Assembly (NCBI RefSeq): GCF_900090195.1
Contig: NZ_LT607803.1
Location: forward strand, 7,280,229 to 7,344,228
Direction: 5' to 3'
Origin: Variovorax sp. HW608
GTDB taxonomy: Bacteria > Pseudomonadota > Gammaproteobacteria > Burkholderiales > Burkholderiaceae_C
Length of the DNA stretch: 64,000 bases
Below, piece after piece: positions 17,065 through 24,617 of the stretch; position 1 is the first letter of the stretch, and each line of letters begins with the position of its first letter. A program made the translations under genes and the position numbers. A model generated the notes under the pieces. It did not search any database and was not told the DNA's origin. It was given only the letters and a program-made list of their open reading frames with translations.

Positions 17065-17284
17065 CCGCAGCCTCCTCGCCGGAGGGCTGCTGCGCGACGA
17101 TCCACGCTTCCAGTTCGTGGGGCTTGAAGCGAACGAGCTTGCCGACGCGGTAGTGCGGAATGCGACGCTGCTGGCGCTCCTTGGCTTGCGAAAGCCAGTA
17201 GGTCGGCAGGTTGAACATCAGCGCCGCTTGGCGCACGTCGATCAGTTGTTCACCGAGTACCTGATTCAAAGGGATGTGGCTCAT
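17057..17284 (-). CDS. Small helix-turn-helix protein, excisionase-like
   Basis: A 75-aa protein with a MerR/Xis-type winged helix: LIDVRQAALMFNLPTYWLSQ, then IPHYRVGKLVRFKPHELEAWI. That pattern (helix, turn, 'YRVGKLVRF' wing, last helix) is seen in excisionases and AlpA-like regulators. The position between nuclease and primase fits an accessory DNA-binding role as well as excision. ATG 17284 overlaps the nuclease stop codon. Confidence 0.75.
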   Translation of the reverse strand: MSHIPLNQVLGEQLIDVRQAALMFNLPTYWLSQAKERQQRRIPHYRVGKLVRFKPHELEAWIVAQQPSGEEAADA

Positions 17285-18015
17285 GTCGGCCTCCAGCAGC
17301 GGTCTTGCCACGCGCACATGCGGCACTCGAAATGGGTGGGGTTGTTGAAGCCGCGCGGCAGCAGCTCACGGGCTTCGGTTGCGGAGATGACCTTGACCGC
17401 GCGGTCCGTCATGCGCTGTGCGAGCGCGCCATCGAAGGGCACCCGCTCGACGTAGATCTCCATCGAATCGGCGTTGATCGCAGTGAACAACGCCGGGTGC
17501 TCGTGCAGTTGCAGGTGCGCCTGATAGAGCGCGACCTGCGCCGCGTACACCGGCTTGGCGACCGCGAGGCCTTTGGCTTCCAGCTCGCGCCACGACTTCG
17601 CGCCGAGGCACTTGTTCTCCCACAGCGTGGGATAGCGGAAGCCGTCCGGGCCACCGACGATCACGCCATCGACGTGACCGCGCAGCCGACCGTGCGCGTC
17701 GGAGAAGCCGAACTGCCCGCCGTCGGGCTTTCGCGTGCGCAGGTCGAAGCCCGCGTCGCGCAGCCACGCCACCATGCAGTCCTCCATGACGTGGCCGCGC
17801 TCGAAGATGCGCAGCATCCGGCCTTCGGTATCGCGCCCGTGATCGACAGGAGTCTTGGCGTACTCGAACTGCAGGGCGCGCTCGCACGCCGCGCCCAGAC
17901 GCGACGCGCCGAGGTAGTCGCGCGCGGGCTGCTGCGCGCGGACGCGCTGCATGCCGACATCGATCAGCCCGGTGATCTGGCCTGAGATGCTGGACGAGGA
18001 GTTCAAGTCCATCAT
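17281..18015 (-). CDS. PD-(D/E)XK nuclease with Cas4-like iron-sulfur cysteines
   Basis: A 244-aa protein. The nuclease core has Asp116 (GHVDG) and Glu133-x-Lys135 (LWENK). Four cysteines are placed as in Cas4/AddB-type nucleases: C44 (GAACERAL) and C231, C234, C240 (ECRMCAWQDRC), fitting a 4Fe-4S cluster. With the Sak4-like ATPase next door it is likely the exonuclease of the phage recombination system. No CRISPR array or cas genes are in the window. Start ATGATG at 18015 has AGGGAGGAAG upstream. Confidence 0.85.
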   Translation of the reverse strand: MMDLNSSSSISGQITGLIDVGMQRVRAQQPARDYLGASRLGAACERALQFEYAKTPVDHGRDTEGRMLRIFERGHVMEDCMVAWLRDAGFDLRTRKPDGGQFGFSDAHGRLRGHVDGVIVGGPDGFRYPTLWENKCLGAKSWRELEAKGLAVAKPVYAAQVALYQAHLQLHEHPALFTAINADSMEIYVERVPFDGALAQRMTDRAVKVISATEARELLPRGFNNPTHFECRMCAWQDRCWRPT

Positions 18016-18500
18016 GGCTTCCTCCCTTTCGGCTCTTCCCAGGGAAGGTCGTCCTCCAGATCGGCGAACGGGTTCGCCAGAGGATCGGGTGTCGGGGCCA
18101 TGCCGCGCACGGGTGGGAACTTGGTCGCCTCGTGGTGCGCGACCATCGCTTCCGTGTAGCAGGTGACGATGGCGTCGATGACGGAGAGCGCTTCGGCTTC
18201 CGAGTAGTCGCCCAGGGGCTTGCTGAAGCCGATCTCGCTCGCCGCTTCGCCGAAGGCCTTGAGGCACCGATGCATCGCGCCCAGCTCGACATCAGACGGA
18301 TCGATCATGGCGACCTCCGTCTTGTCGATGCGTCCTTCCTTCGCGCGCATCCAGTTGCCGTAGAGCATGTGGAAGGCGTCCTGACAGCGGCGCGAGCAGA
18401 ACACCCAGTCGATCACGTAGCGGCGCGGATCGGCGGTCTTGAACCGGCCATCGGTGTGACCGTAGCCGCGCGCCTGTCGTTTGCAGACCCAGCATTTCAT
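18012..18500 (-). CDS. DUF6511 zinc-ribbon protein
   Basis: A 162-aa protein. The start MKCWVCKRQARGYGH and WVFCSRRCQDAFH carry two CxxC/CxxxC pairs (C3, C6, C35, C39), a zinc ribbon like those that read as 'CWVCKRxA...FCSxRCQD' in DUF6511 proteins. A long helical and acidic C-terminal part follows (DLEDDLPWEEPKGRKP). Function unknown. It overlaps the nuclease start and is in the recombination operon, so a nucleic-acid role is likely. Confidence 0.75.
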   Translation of the reverse strand: MKCWVCKRQARGYGHTDGRFKTADPRRYVIDWVFCSRRCQDAFHMLYGNWMRAKEGRIDKTEVAMIDPSDVELGAMHRCLKAFGEAASEIGFSKPLGDYSEAEALSVIDAIVTCYTEAMVAHHEATKFPPVRGMAPTPDPLANPFADLEDDLPWEEPKGRKP

Positions 18501-18508
18501 CCGCCCCC

Positions 18509-19150
18509 TCACTGCGCCCAGGCGGGCTTGCCGGTCACCGGCGCGCGCTGCGGCGCGGGCGTGGCAGTGGCGGTGTAAGACGATGGCGCGGCCTGCGCCG
18601 GAGCGCCCGAGGTGCCGCCGCCGGTCTTGGTCTTGGGCGGCACGCCCATGAATTTGGCGTAGTCGGGGTGATCGGGTTCGACCGCGAGCTTGACGACGTT
18701 GCGATCCATACCCTTGGCGTCCTTCTCGACGTCCACGCGGGCGAGGAACTCGATGCCGTCCAGTTCGTGGAAGCCCTGGATGCGGCGCGCGGCGGCGGCT
18801 TGCGGGCTGTTGTCCTGCGGATGGACGTTGCGCGCGCTGTTGAGCACGGCGCGGATGAAGCTGCGCCCCATTTGGCCCCAGGTCGGTCCCTTCTTCGAGT
18901 GCAGGCCGACGTTCGACCACATCTTGCGCTTGGCGTGGTCGCCGCCGGTGACGACGAACTCGGCGGCGAGGTAGATCGAGCCGGTCTCGAAGGATTCGGT
19001 GGCGTAGCCGCCGCCCCAGCCCTGTTCGGGATCGTCGTGGCCACCGGGCTTGATGGTCATGCGCACCGGCACCAGCGTGCCCTTGGGGATGAGGTCGAAG
19101 CCGGACTGCTGCGATTCGGCGTCGTTGAAGTCGTTCCAGTTGCTGGTCAT
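18509..19150 (-). CDS. Putative ssDNA-binding partner of the Sak4-like ATPase
   Basis: A 213-aa protein: MTSNWNDFNDAESQQSGFDL, then beta-rich LVPVRMTIKPGGHDDP and a mid section FHELDGIEFLARVDVEKDAK ending in a Pro/Thr-rich tail (ASSYTATATPAPQRAP-like). The beta core with a disordered tail is the layout of SSB-like phage proteins (DUF669 group) that sit beside Sak4 ATPases. It follows the ATPase gene by 5 bp. I infer ssDNA binding from the layout and the neighbour, not from a diagnostic motif. Confidence 0.55.
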   Translation of the reverse strand: MTSNWNDFNDAESQQSGFDLIPKGTLVPVRMTIKPGGHDDPEQGWGGGYATESFETGSIYLAAEFVVTGGDHAKRKMWSNVGLHSKKGPTWGQMGRSFIRAVLNSARNVHPQDNSPQAAAARRIQGFHELDGIEFLARVDVEKDAKGMDRNVVKLAVEPDHPDYAKFMGVPPKTKTGGGTSGAPAQAAPSSYTATATPAPQRAPVTGKPAWAQ

Positions 19151-19155
19151 GGCAA

Positions 19156-20010
19156 TTACTCCTGAGATTCGTGGGATGCGGGGATGGCGGGATGGGCGGC
19201 GGCGCTGGCGGGCGCGGCAGTGCCCGCGCACTTGGCGATCAGCGCGCCCAAGTTCGGCGGTTCGAGCAGGTCGAGACGACCGCTTCGGTCTTTGGCCGGG
19301 TAGCCGTAGGGATTGACGGTGTGGGTGACGAAGGCGCGGTAGGCGCTGCCGTCCTCGGCCTTGATCTCGGCCAGCGTCACAACCTCGTCGACGATGCCGG
19401 GCAGTTCGAGGCTGGTCTTGCTGCCCTCGATCTGCGGCACGAACACCTTGCGGTTGTAGTCGTCGAGCCGTTCGTCGAGGATGGCGACGAACACCACGTT
19501 CTTGCCGCGCGCGTGCTGCAGGTGGGTCAAGGCGCTGACCATCTCCTGCCCGAGCTGGCCGTAAGCGCCGCGCATGTCGGGCTTGCCGGTCCGGTCGCTG
19601 ACCGCGCCCGGTTGCGTCTTGCACCACGCGAAGCACTGGCGCGAGAGCTGCGTGATCGAGTCGAGGAAGAAAGTCTGGTAGCGGTCGAGCTGCGTCGGAT
19701 CGCCGAACTTCTCGATGACGTGGTCGTAGTGCGCCTGCGAGAACGCGGCGTCCGGCGGCAGTGAGCGATCCGGCCCGGCGAGGAACACGAAGAAGTCGCG
19801 CGACTCCGGCCACGATGCCGGGCGGATGGTGTCGCCCGGCCAGTCGGCCACGGCCAGGTCGCCCGCCTCGATGTCGAGGAACAGCGTGGTGGCCGGGTCG
19901 AGGTCTTTGAGCCGAGTGGTCTTGCCGATGCCGGATTTGCCGAGCATCAGCAGCTTGACGCCCTTGCGCTCAGCCATCCGCTGCTGCGCGGAGATAATCG
20001 GGAGGGCCAT
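19156..20010 (-). CDS. AAA/RecA-like ATPase, Sak4-type single-strand annealing protein
   Basis: A 284-aa protein with P-loop GKSGIGKTT (24-32) and a Walker B-like strand at FFLDSITQL. The size, the early P-loop (KLLMLGKSGIGKT) and the context match Sak4 proteins, which pair homologous DNA strands in phage recombination. The C-terminus is an alanine/proline tail. It overlaps the Bro-N gene start by one base, and the exonuclease-like protein and SSB-like protein follow in the same operon. Confidence 0.8.
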   Translation of the reverse strand: MALPIISAQQRMAERKGVKLLMLGKSGIGKTTRLKDLDPATTLFLDIEAGDLAVADWPGDTIRPASWPESRDFFVFLAGPDRSLPPDAAFSQAHYDHVIEKFGDPTQLDRYQTFFLDSITQLSRQCFAWCKTQPGAVSDRTGKPDMRGAYGQLGQEMVSALTHLQHARGKNVVFVAILDERLDDYNRKVFVPQIEGSKTSLELPGIVDEVVTLAEIKAEDGSAYRAFVTHTVNPYGYPAKDRSGRLDLLEPPNLGALIAKCAGTAAPASAAAHPAIPASHESQE

Positions 20011-20771
20011 CACGCCACCTCCTTCAATTCTTCGGCGACGGCAGGATTCCAGAGAATCTGGTAGCCGCTGTGGCCGTTGCGCGAGTACGGCATGGCCTCG
20101 GCCCACGCTTCACCGGCCTCGGTCAGTTCCCATTCGTCGCGGTCGTTGCGGAACTGGAAGCCACCCGCCGCCAGCAACTGGTTCGTGGCCTTGGCCGAGC
20201 GGTTCAGCAGCTTGCCGAGCTGGGTGGCATTGAGCGAACAGATCGGCTCGTTGGCGGCGGGCAGCGCGCGGCGCAGGGTTTCGACGGCGAGGCCCGTGTT
20301 CTCGTGGATGCAGGTCAGCGTCGCCGCCATTGCAATGCCGGTCTTCACGCCCGGCACCTTCGCCACGGCCTCGCCGATCAGCAGGATCGCGCTGACGCGG
20401 TCGTGGGTCAGCGCGGGCAAGGCCGCCAGCGTGCCGGGGCCGGAGTAAGCGCCGGTCTTGCGGATCGCGGGCAGCACCTCGCCGGTCACCCAACGCTTGA
20501 AGCGTTTCGCGGCCTCCTTCGTGCTGCCGAGGATCAGGGCGTAGAGGCCCGATTCGTTGACGTGGTTGGCGCGCTGCGTGCGACCGAGGTTGTCGATGAC
20601 CTCCAACTTCTGGAGGTCATCGGCATCGACGTGGGACTTGATCGCCTGAGACGGGTTGCCCATCTCCAGCGCATCGCATACGTCGGTGGCGTTGAACCAC
20701 GGCAGGCCCGCGTCGTCGACCTGCACGCGCACGGCGTGCGCCTCGAACTGGAAAGGGATGATCGCGCTCAT
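20010..20771 (-). CDS. BRO-N domain antirepressor-like protein
   Basis: A 253-aa protein. Residues 1-115 are a Bro-N domain: VRVQVDDAGLPWFNATDVC, DALEMGNPSQAIKSHVD, LYALILGSTKEAAKRFKRWV and TGEVLPAIRKTGAY. The C-terminal half holds a helix-turn-helix-like part (NATQLGKLLNRSAKATNQLL) and ends in a strand pair like KilA-C-type regulators. Such proteins inactivate phage repressors or control early genes. The ATG at 20771 is chosen over an ATG 5 codons upstream because the domain begins there. Confidence 0.82.
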   Translation of the reverse strand: MSAIIPFQFEAHAVRVQVDDAGLPWFNATDVCDALEMGNPSQAIKSHVDADDLQKLEVIDNLGRTQRANHVNESGLYALILGSTKEAAKRFKRWVTGEVLPAIRKTGAYSGPGTLAALPALTHDRVSAILLIGEAVAKVPGVKTGIAMAATLTCIHENTGLAVETLRRALPAANEPICSLNATQLGKLLNRSAKATNQLLAAGGFQFRNDRDEWELTEAGEAWAEAMPYSRNGHSGYQILWNPAVAEELKEVA

Positions 20772-20773
20772 GA

Positions 20774-21055
20774 TCAGCCCTCCCACGCGATGTCGGCGAT
20801 GCAGTCGGCACCGCGCGCGGCACGCTTGCGCACCTCAGTGTGGAGTTCTTCCAGCGCGGTGCGGCGTCGGGCGAGCGCCAGGGCTTCTGCGTTGGCGGTC
20901 TGGATGGCGAAGGCCAGTTCGTCCACCGTGGCCGCGTCGAGCGCCACGACCACGTCATGGCCATCGGTGCCGCGATAGCGGATGTCGTCGGGGAGGTGTT
21001 CGCCGTAGATGGACGGCAGCTGCTTGCGCAGCAAAGCGATGAGGCTGGTGCTCAT
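20774..21055 (-). CDS. Unknown 93-aa phage protein
   Basis: I do not recognise this protein. It starts MSTSLIALLRKQLPSIYGEHLPDDI and has a charged helical second half (ANAEALALARRRTALEELHTE). It is separated by 2 bp from the Bro-N gene and by 2 bp from the preceding one, so it is an operon member. The even acidic/basic mix and lack of membrane helices suggest a soluble protein. Confidence 0.6.
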   Translation of the reverse strand: MSTSLIALLRKQLPSIYGEHLPDDIRYRGTDGHDVVVALDAATVDELAFAIQTANAEALALARRRTALEELHTEVRKRAARGADCIADIAWEG

Positions 21056-21057
21056 GA

Positions 21058-21537
21058 TCAGTGCTCCGAATCGAGGGAAAGGGTGAAAGACGGCTTGCCC
21101 GGCTCGACCGTGCGAGCGGCAGCGAACTCCTGCTGGAGCGTCGGCGGCCAGTTGGTGAAGCGCGATTCGGAAACCGCCAGCTTCACGTCGATGAAGTGCT
21201 CGACCTTGTCGCCGGCGGCGACGATGTGGGCCGCGATGTCGCCGAGCTTCTTCTGATCCCAACTGACCTTCTTGGGCAGCTCGAACTTGATGTGCAGCGC
21301 GCCGTCGTCGATACGCGCGGTGCCGAAGTCGCGCCCGGAATCGCGCAGCGCCGTGCGGGCCTGCTCGCCGTAGGCAGCATCGAGCGCCGCGTCGAACTTG
21401 GCGCGTGCCTTCTTGAGCCAGTCGAGGGCTTCGTCGAGGTTCTTGTCGATCTCGGCCTTTTGCGCGACGGGCAGCGCGGCCAACTGGCTGACGGACATCG
21501 CGGCGATGTCGGCGGGGAAGAGAGTGATGTCGTTCAT
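21058..21537 (-). CDS. Unknown 159-aa phage protein
   Basis: I do not recognise this protein. It is mostly helical at the start (MNDITLFPADIAAMSVSQLA, then DKNLDEALDWLKKARAKFDA) and turns beta-rich (GALHIKFELPKKVSWDQKKL) before a helical end. It could bind other phage proteins or DNA; nothing specific is visible. The start ATG 21537 is 11 bp after the HTH gene stop, consistent with one operon. Confidence 0.6.
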   Translation of the reverse strand: MNDITLFPADIAAMSVSQLAALPVAQKAEIDKNLDEALDWLKKARAKFDAALDAAYGEQARTALRDSGRDFGTARIDDGALHIKFELPKKVSWDQKKLGDIAAHIVAAGDKVEHFIDVKLAVSESRFTNWPPTLQQEFAAARTVEPGKPSFTLSLDSEH

Positions 21538-21548
21538 GGCATCGCTCC

Positions 21549-21824
21549 TCAGACCGCCGCGCGTTCGGACGTCGAGTCGTGCAGCGCCTCGCGCTCGAAC
21601 TCGATGACCGCGTCCACGGGATAGCCGACGCGCTTGGACAGCTTCAGGTAGCGCGGGCCGCGACCTTCGCTGCGCCAGCGTTGCAGGGTCTTGGGGCTGA
21701 CGCCCCACCGCTGGGCCAGTTCGTTTTCGTTGAGCACCCGGCGGTCGCCGGGCGAGAGGCTGTTGATCGCCTGAGAATTCGTCGGTGAGGGCGACCGGGG
21801 GATACTGCTTGCTGCTGTCTGCAT
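21549..21824 (-). CDS. Helix-turn-helix protein, first gene of the early operon
   Basis: A 91-aa protein with a MerR/AlpA-like HTH: LNENELAQRWGVSPKTLQRW, followed by the wing GRGPRYLKLSKRVGYPVDAV. Residues 1-30 are a Ser/Pro-rich leader. CAGGAG precedes the ATG at 21824. As the first gene of the long minus-strand early operon it is a candidate regulator, possibly acting on the GCGAACC repeats 53-106 bp upstream. It could also be an excisionase. Confidence 0.75.
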   Translation of the reverse strand: MQTAASSIPRSPSPTNSQAINSLSPGDRRVLNENELAQRWGVSPKTLQRWRSEGRGPRYLKLSKRVGYPVDAVIEFEREALHDSTSERAAV

Positions 21825-21876
21825 GGAACGCTCCTGTTGCGTTGTTGAGGAACAGGTGTCATTCCAAATTTCGGGT

Positions 21877-21930
21877 GGCGAACCTTGAAGGGACGCAATG
21901 GCGAACCACGCGGAAACTTCGGGTTCGCCA
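21877..21930. repeat. GGCGAACC operator-like repeats upstream of the early operon
   Basis: Two direct GGCGAACC sites (21877-21884, 21900-21907) and one inverted (21922-21929) lie 53-106 bp before the HTH gene start. Sites two and three form a 9-bp inverted repeat (TGGCGAACC with GGTTCGCCA, 14-nt loop). The core GCGAACC is the same as in the cluster before the methyltransferase genes. Confidence 0.55.
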
Positions 21931-22000
21931 ATCCCCCCGCGCGCAAGCGAAAACGGCGAGCACATGGCTCGCCGTCGTCAGAGGAAATCGGGGATGGGGT

Positions 22001-22465
22001 TCAGGCGTCAGGGAAACCCAGCGACCGACGCTGCTTGCCCCAGTCGCGCGGCAGCAGGTCTTGGCGGCCGCGCAGCGTGTGCAGGTTCAGATGCCGGGGC
22101 TGGCGGCCCTCGAAGATCGCCTCGACGATGTCCGGGGCCAGCATGGTCATGCGCAGCACCTCGGCCGCCCAGCCTGGCTCCACCTTCAGCGCGCGCGCCA
22201 GATCTGCGGTCGTCGGATGGATGCCTTCGTCGATCAGCCGCTTCCAGTAGAAGGCCTTGCCGAGCGTCTTGATCATCGGCACGTCGAAGCCGCCCGTCGG
22301 GGCGGTGGCGTCGGGCGCGGGTGGGATCAGCAGTTTGCGGTTCTGGCGGCGCTTGATCTTCAACGGCACCAGCGTGACGCGCTGGCCACCACTGACGTAG
22401 CTGCGGGCATCGGTACCGACCTCGATGTGGACGGTGCGCTTGCGCGGGTTCGCCGTGGTGTTCAT
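22001..22465 (-). CDS. Unknown 154-aa recombinase-cassette protein
   Basis: A 154-aa protein whose start (MNTTANPRKRTVHIEVGTDA) is beta-rich and basic. The centre (GGFDVPMIKTLGKAFYWKRLIDEG) and HTH-like part (TTADLARALKVEPGWAAEVL) suggest DNA binding. Genes of this kind often stand directly after serine recombinase and DUF2924 genes in proteobacterial prophages. It overlaps the recombinase stop by 4 bp. Role unknown; an accessory or directionality factor is a guess. Confidence 0.65.
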   Translation of the reverse strand: MNTTANPRKRTVHIEVGTDARSYVSGGQRVTLVPLKIKRRQNRKLLIPPAPDATAPTGGFDVPMIKTLGKAFYWKRLIDEGIHPTTADLARALKVEPGWAAEVLRMTMLAPDIVEAIFEGRQPRHLNLHTLRGRQDLLPRDWGKQRRSLGFPDA

Positions 22466-23874
22466 GCCAGTGCCTCCACGGCCTGTTCACGAGCTTCCTC
22501 GACCAGCGGATGCGTGCCGATGTCGGCCCCGAACCCGATCCAGCCGTCCTCGCGCCAGACGATGTCCAGCCCGTGCTCGTGCAGTTGCACGCGGTCGATT
22601 AGCAACCGCGTGATGCGTTGCTGCTCGGCGGGGAACAACTGCGCCCAAACATCGCCAATGCGCTGCATCGCCACCACCACCTGCGCTTCGTCGAGCGCGG
22701 CACCGGCAGGATGCTGCTGGCAGGCCCGCCACACCGCGATCAGCATCTGCGGCGCGGAGAGCGCAGCGTGGATTTGCGCCAACACCGCGTTCTCGATTTC
22801 GGCGGCGGGCAGATGCCCGACGTCCGGCGTGCTGGGTGACAGGCTCGCGCCCGCGTTGCGCCGCTTGTGCAGGTAGGGGACGTAGTAGCGGTACTGCCGC
22901 CCGCTTTTCTTCTTGACGAAGGAGTGCAGCATGCGCTGCCCGTCGGGTGCGAACAGCAGTCCCGCCAGCAGCGCCGGATGCTTGGCGGCGTGCTCGCGCG
23001 GCGCTTGCTTGCGTCGTTCGATGAACGCGTGCGCGGCGTCCCACGGGCCCGGCGCGACGATGGCGTCGTGCTGCCCCGAGAACCACTGACCGTTGTGCGA
23101 GATTTCGCCGAGGTAGATGCGGTTGCGCAGCATCGTGAAGAGGTACTGCTGGTCGATGGTGCGCCCCGGACGCTGCCGCCCGGTCTGCGTCACCCAGGCC
23201 TTGGTGGTGTGGCCTTCGATGTCCAGTTCACGCACCAGTCGCGCCGCCGAGCCATGCTCGCCGTAGCGCCGGAAGATGTCGCGCACCAGCGCCGCCTCGC
23301 GTTCGTTGACGATGAGCTTGCGCTCGACTACGTCGTAGCCCAAGGGCGGCACGCCGCCCATCCACATGCCCTTGGCCTTGCTGGCGGCAATCTTGTCGCG
23401 AATGCGCTCTCCCGTGACCTCCCGCTCGAACTGCGCGAAGGACAGCAGGATGTTGAGCGTCAGCCGCCCCATCGACGTCGTGGTGTTGAACTGCTGCGTG
23501 ACCGAGACGAAGGACACGCCATTGCGGTCGAACACCTCGACCAGCTTGGCGAAGTCCGGCAGGCTTCGGGTGAGCCGGTCGATCTTGTAGACGACCACGG
23601 TGTCGATCTTCCCGGCCTCGATGTCGACCATCAGGCGGCGCAGCGCAGGGCGATCCATGTTGCCGCCGGAGTAGCCGCCATCGTCGTAGCCGTCGCCGAC
23701 GGCGATCCAGCCTTCGTGCCGCTGGCTGGCGATGAAGGCGAGGCCCGCGTCGCGCTGGGCTTCGAGGCTGTTGTATTCCTGATCCAGCCCCTCGTCGGTG
23801 GACTTGCGGGTGTAGACGGCGCAACGCTTCTTCGGCGTGACCGTCGGCAGCGGGTTGGCGCGCGGCGACCTCAT
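22462..23874 (-). CDS. Large serine recombinase
   Basis: A 470-aa site-specific recombinase. The catalytic domain shows YTRKSTDEGLDQEYNSLEAQ with nucleophile Ser25, and the conserved DRLTRS and GRLTLNILLSFAQFERE motifs. A 'recombinase' domain follows (PPLGYDVVERKLIVNEREA, HTTKAWVTQTG) and then a C-terminal helical part. It would integrate or excise an element by cutting both strands. ATG 23874 overlaps the DUF2924 stop. No tyrosine integrase is in the window, so this may be the prophage integrase, although it sits 6 kb inside the tRNA-Phe edge. Confidence 0.92.
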   Translation of the reverse strand: MRSPRANPLPTVTPKKRCAVYTRKSTDEGLDQEYNSLEAQRDAGLAFIASQRHEGWIAVGDGYDDGGYSGGNMDRPALRRLMVDIEAGKIDTVVVYKIDRLTRSLPDFAKLVEVFDRNGVSFVSVTQQFNTTTSMGRLTLNILLSFAQFEREVTGERIRDKIAASKAKGMWMGGVPPLGYDVVERKLIVNEREAALVRDIFRRYGEHGSAARLVRELDIEGHTTKAWVTQTGRQRPGRTIDQQYLFTMLRNRIYLGEISHNGQWFSGQHDAIVAPGPWDAAHAFIERRKQAPREHAAKHPALLAGLLFAPDGQRMLHSFVKKKSGRQYRYYVPYLHKRRNAGASLSPSTPDVGHLPAAEIENAVLAQIHAALSAPQMLIAVWRACQQHPAGAALDEAQVVVAMQRIGDVWAQLFPAEQQRITRLLIDRVQLHEHGLDIVWREDGWIGFGADIGTHPLVEEAREQAVEALA

Positions 23875-24341
23875 GCCGTCACCTTCTTCGCGGCGGGCGT
23901 CTTCAGGCCGAAGAACACCGGCCCCGACCAGTGGCTGCCCGTGATGTGACCTGCAATCGCGGACAGGCTCTTGAAGCGTTGTCCCTGGTACTCGAAGTCG
24001 CCCGTGCCGCGCACCAGCACGCGATGCTCGACGTCGTCGTAGATGCGCGTGAGGATGGTTCCGGGCAGCAGGCGCTGGCTGTCGCCGCGCAGTTGTTTGG
24101 GCAGGATGCCGGTCTCGCCGACCTCTTCGAGCTTCTTGCGCAGCGAGGACTTCAGGCCGCCGAAGGCGCGCTCCTGAATCTTGTAGGCCAATCGGCTCTC
24201 CAGCCAGCCGCGATGGTGGTGGCCGGGCCGTTCGTCGAAATGCGCGTCCCACAGTTTCCAGAGATCCTCCATCGAGAGATGGGGAAGCCCGGCGACCTGG
24301 GCGGCGACCGAGGTGGTGGTGGATGGTGCGTGTGCCGTCAT
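23871..24341 (-). CDS. DUF2924 protein
   Basis: A 156-aa protein with the DUF2924 pattern: LPHLSMEDLWKLWDAHFDER, then RGWLESRLAYKIQERAFGGL and LPGTILTRIYDDVEHRVLV with GDFEYQGQRFKSLSAIAGHI and TGSHWSGPVFFGL. The second half resembles a small DNA-binding winged module. DUF2924 genes stand next to large serine recombinases and may assist them. It is coupled on both sides by overlaps. Confidence 0.85.
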   Translation of the reverse strand: MTAHAPSTTTSVAAQVAGLPHLSMEDLWKLWDAHFDERPGHHHRGWLESRLAYKIQERAFGGLKSSLRKKLEEVGETGILPKQLRGDSQRLLPGTILTRIYDDVEHRVLVRGTGDFEYQGQRFKSLSAIAGHITGSHWSGPVFFGLKTPAAKKVTA

Positions 24342-24553
24342 CGGCGAACTCCGTGGTGGTGATCGGGGTTCGCATTCACGCGCTGTTGGCCGGGGAAGCC
24401 AAGGCGAACGCACTCGCTGTTTTCGAGAGTGTCGCGCGATGGACGCCGGCGCAGGCGCAGCAGTGCGGCGGCCAGCAGGTCGGCGATTTCCTGCTGCGCG
24501 TGCCGGGGACGGTCAGACGGCGGGGAAATGGAGATGGGTTCGAGTTCTGTCAT
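24338..24553 (-). CDS. Small 71-aa protein at the head of the recombinase cassette
   Basis: A 71-aa protein (MTELEPISISPPSDRPRHAQ...) with a helical middle (QEIADLLAAALLRLRRRP) and a basic tail. It overlaps the DUF2924 start by 4 bp. Short proteins of this layout commonly precede DUF2924-recombinase pairs, so it is most likely real. No function is visible. Confidence 0.6.
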   Translation of the reverse strand: MTELEPISISPPSDRPRHAQQEIADLLAAALLRLRRRPSRDTLENSECVRLGFPGQQRVNANPDHHHGVRR

Positions 24554-24617
24554 GGCAGGCGTTTCGATGGAAAACGCTGCTCATGCTAGAAACCGGGGGC
24601 ACTTCGCGTAACGTGAT

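Noticed and set aside
17281..18015. Cas4-like nuclease as a sign of a CRISPR-Cas locus
   Set aside because: No cas1/cas2 genes and no repeat-spacer array anywhere in the window; the context is phage recombination.
22462..23874. Serine recombinase as an IS607-like or Tn3-like transposon
   Set aside because: No TnpB, TnpA or terminal repeats; the DUF2924 cassette is typical of prophage and island recombinases.
24560..24600. Possible fifth copy of the 28-bp element (TTTCGATGGAAAACGCTGCT)
   Set aside because: Only loosely similar, spacer length differs and no plus-strand gene follows.
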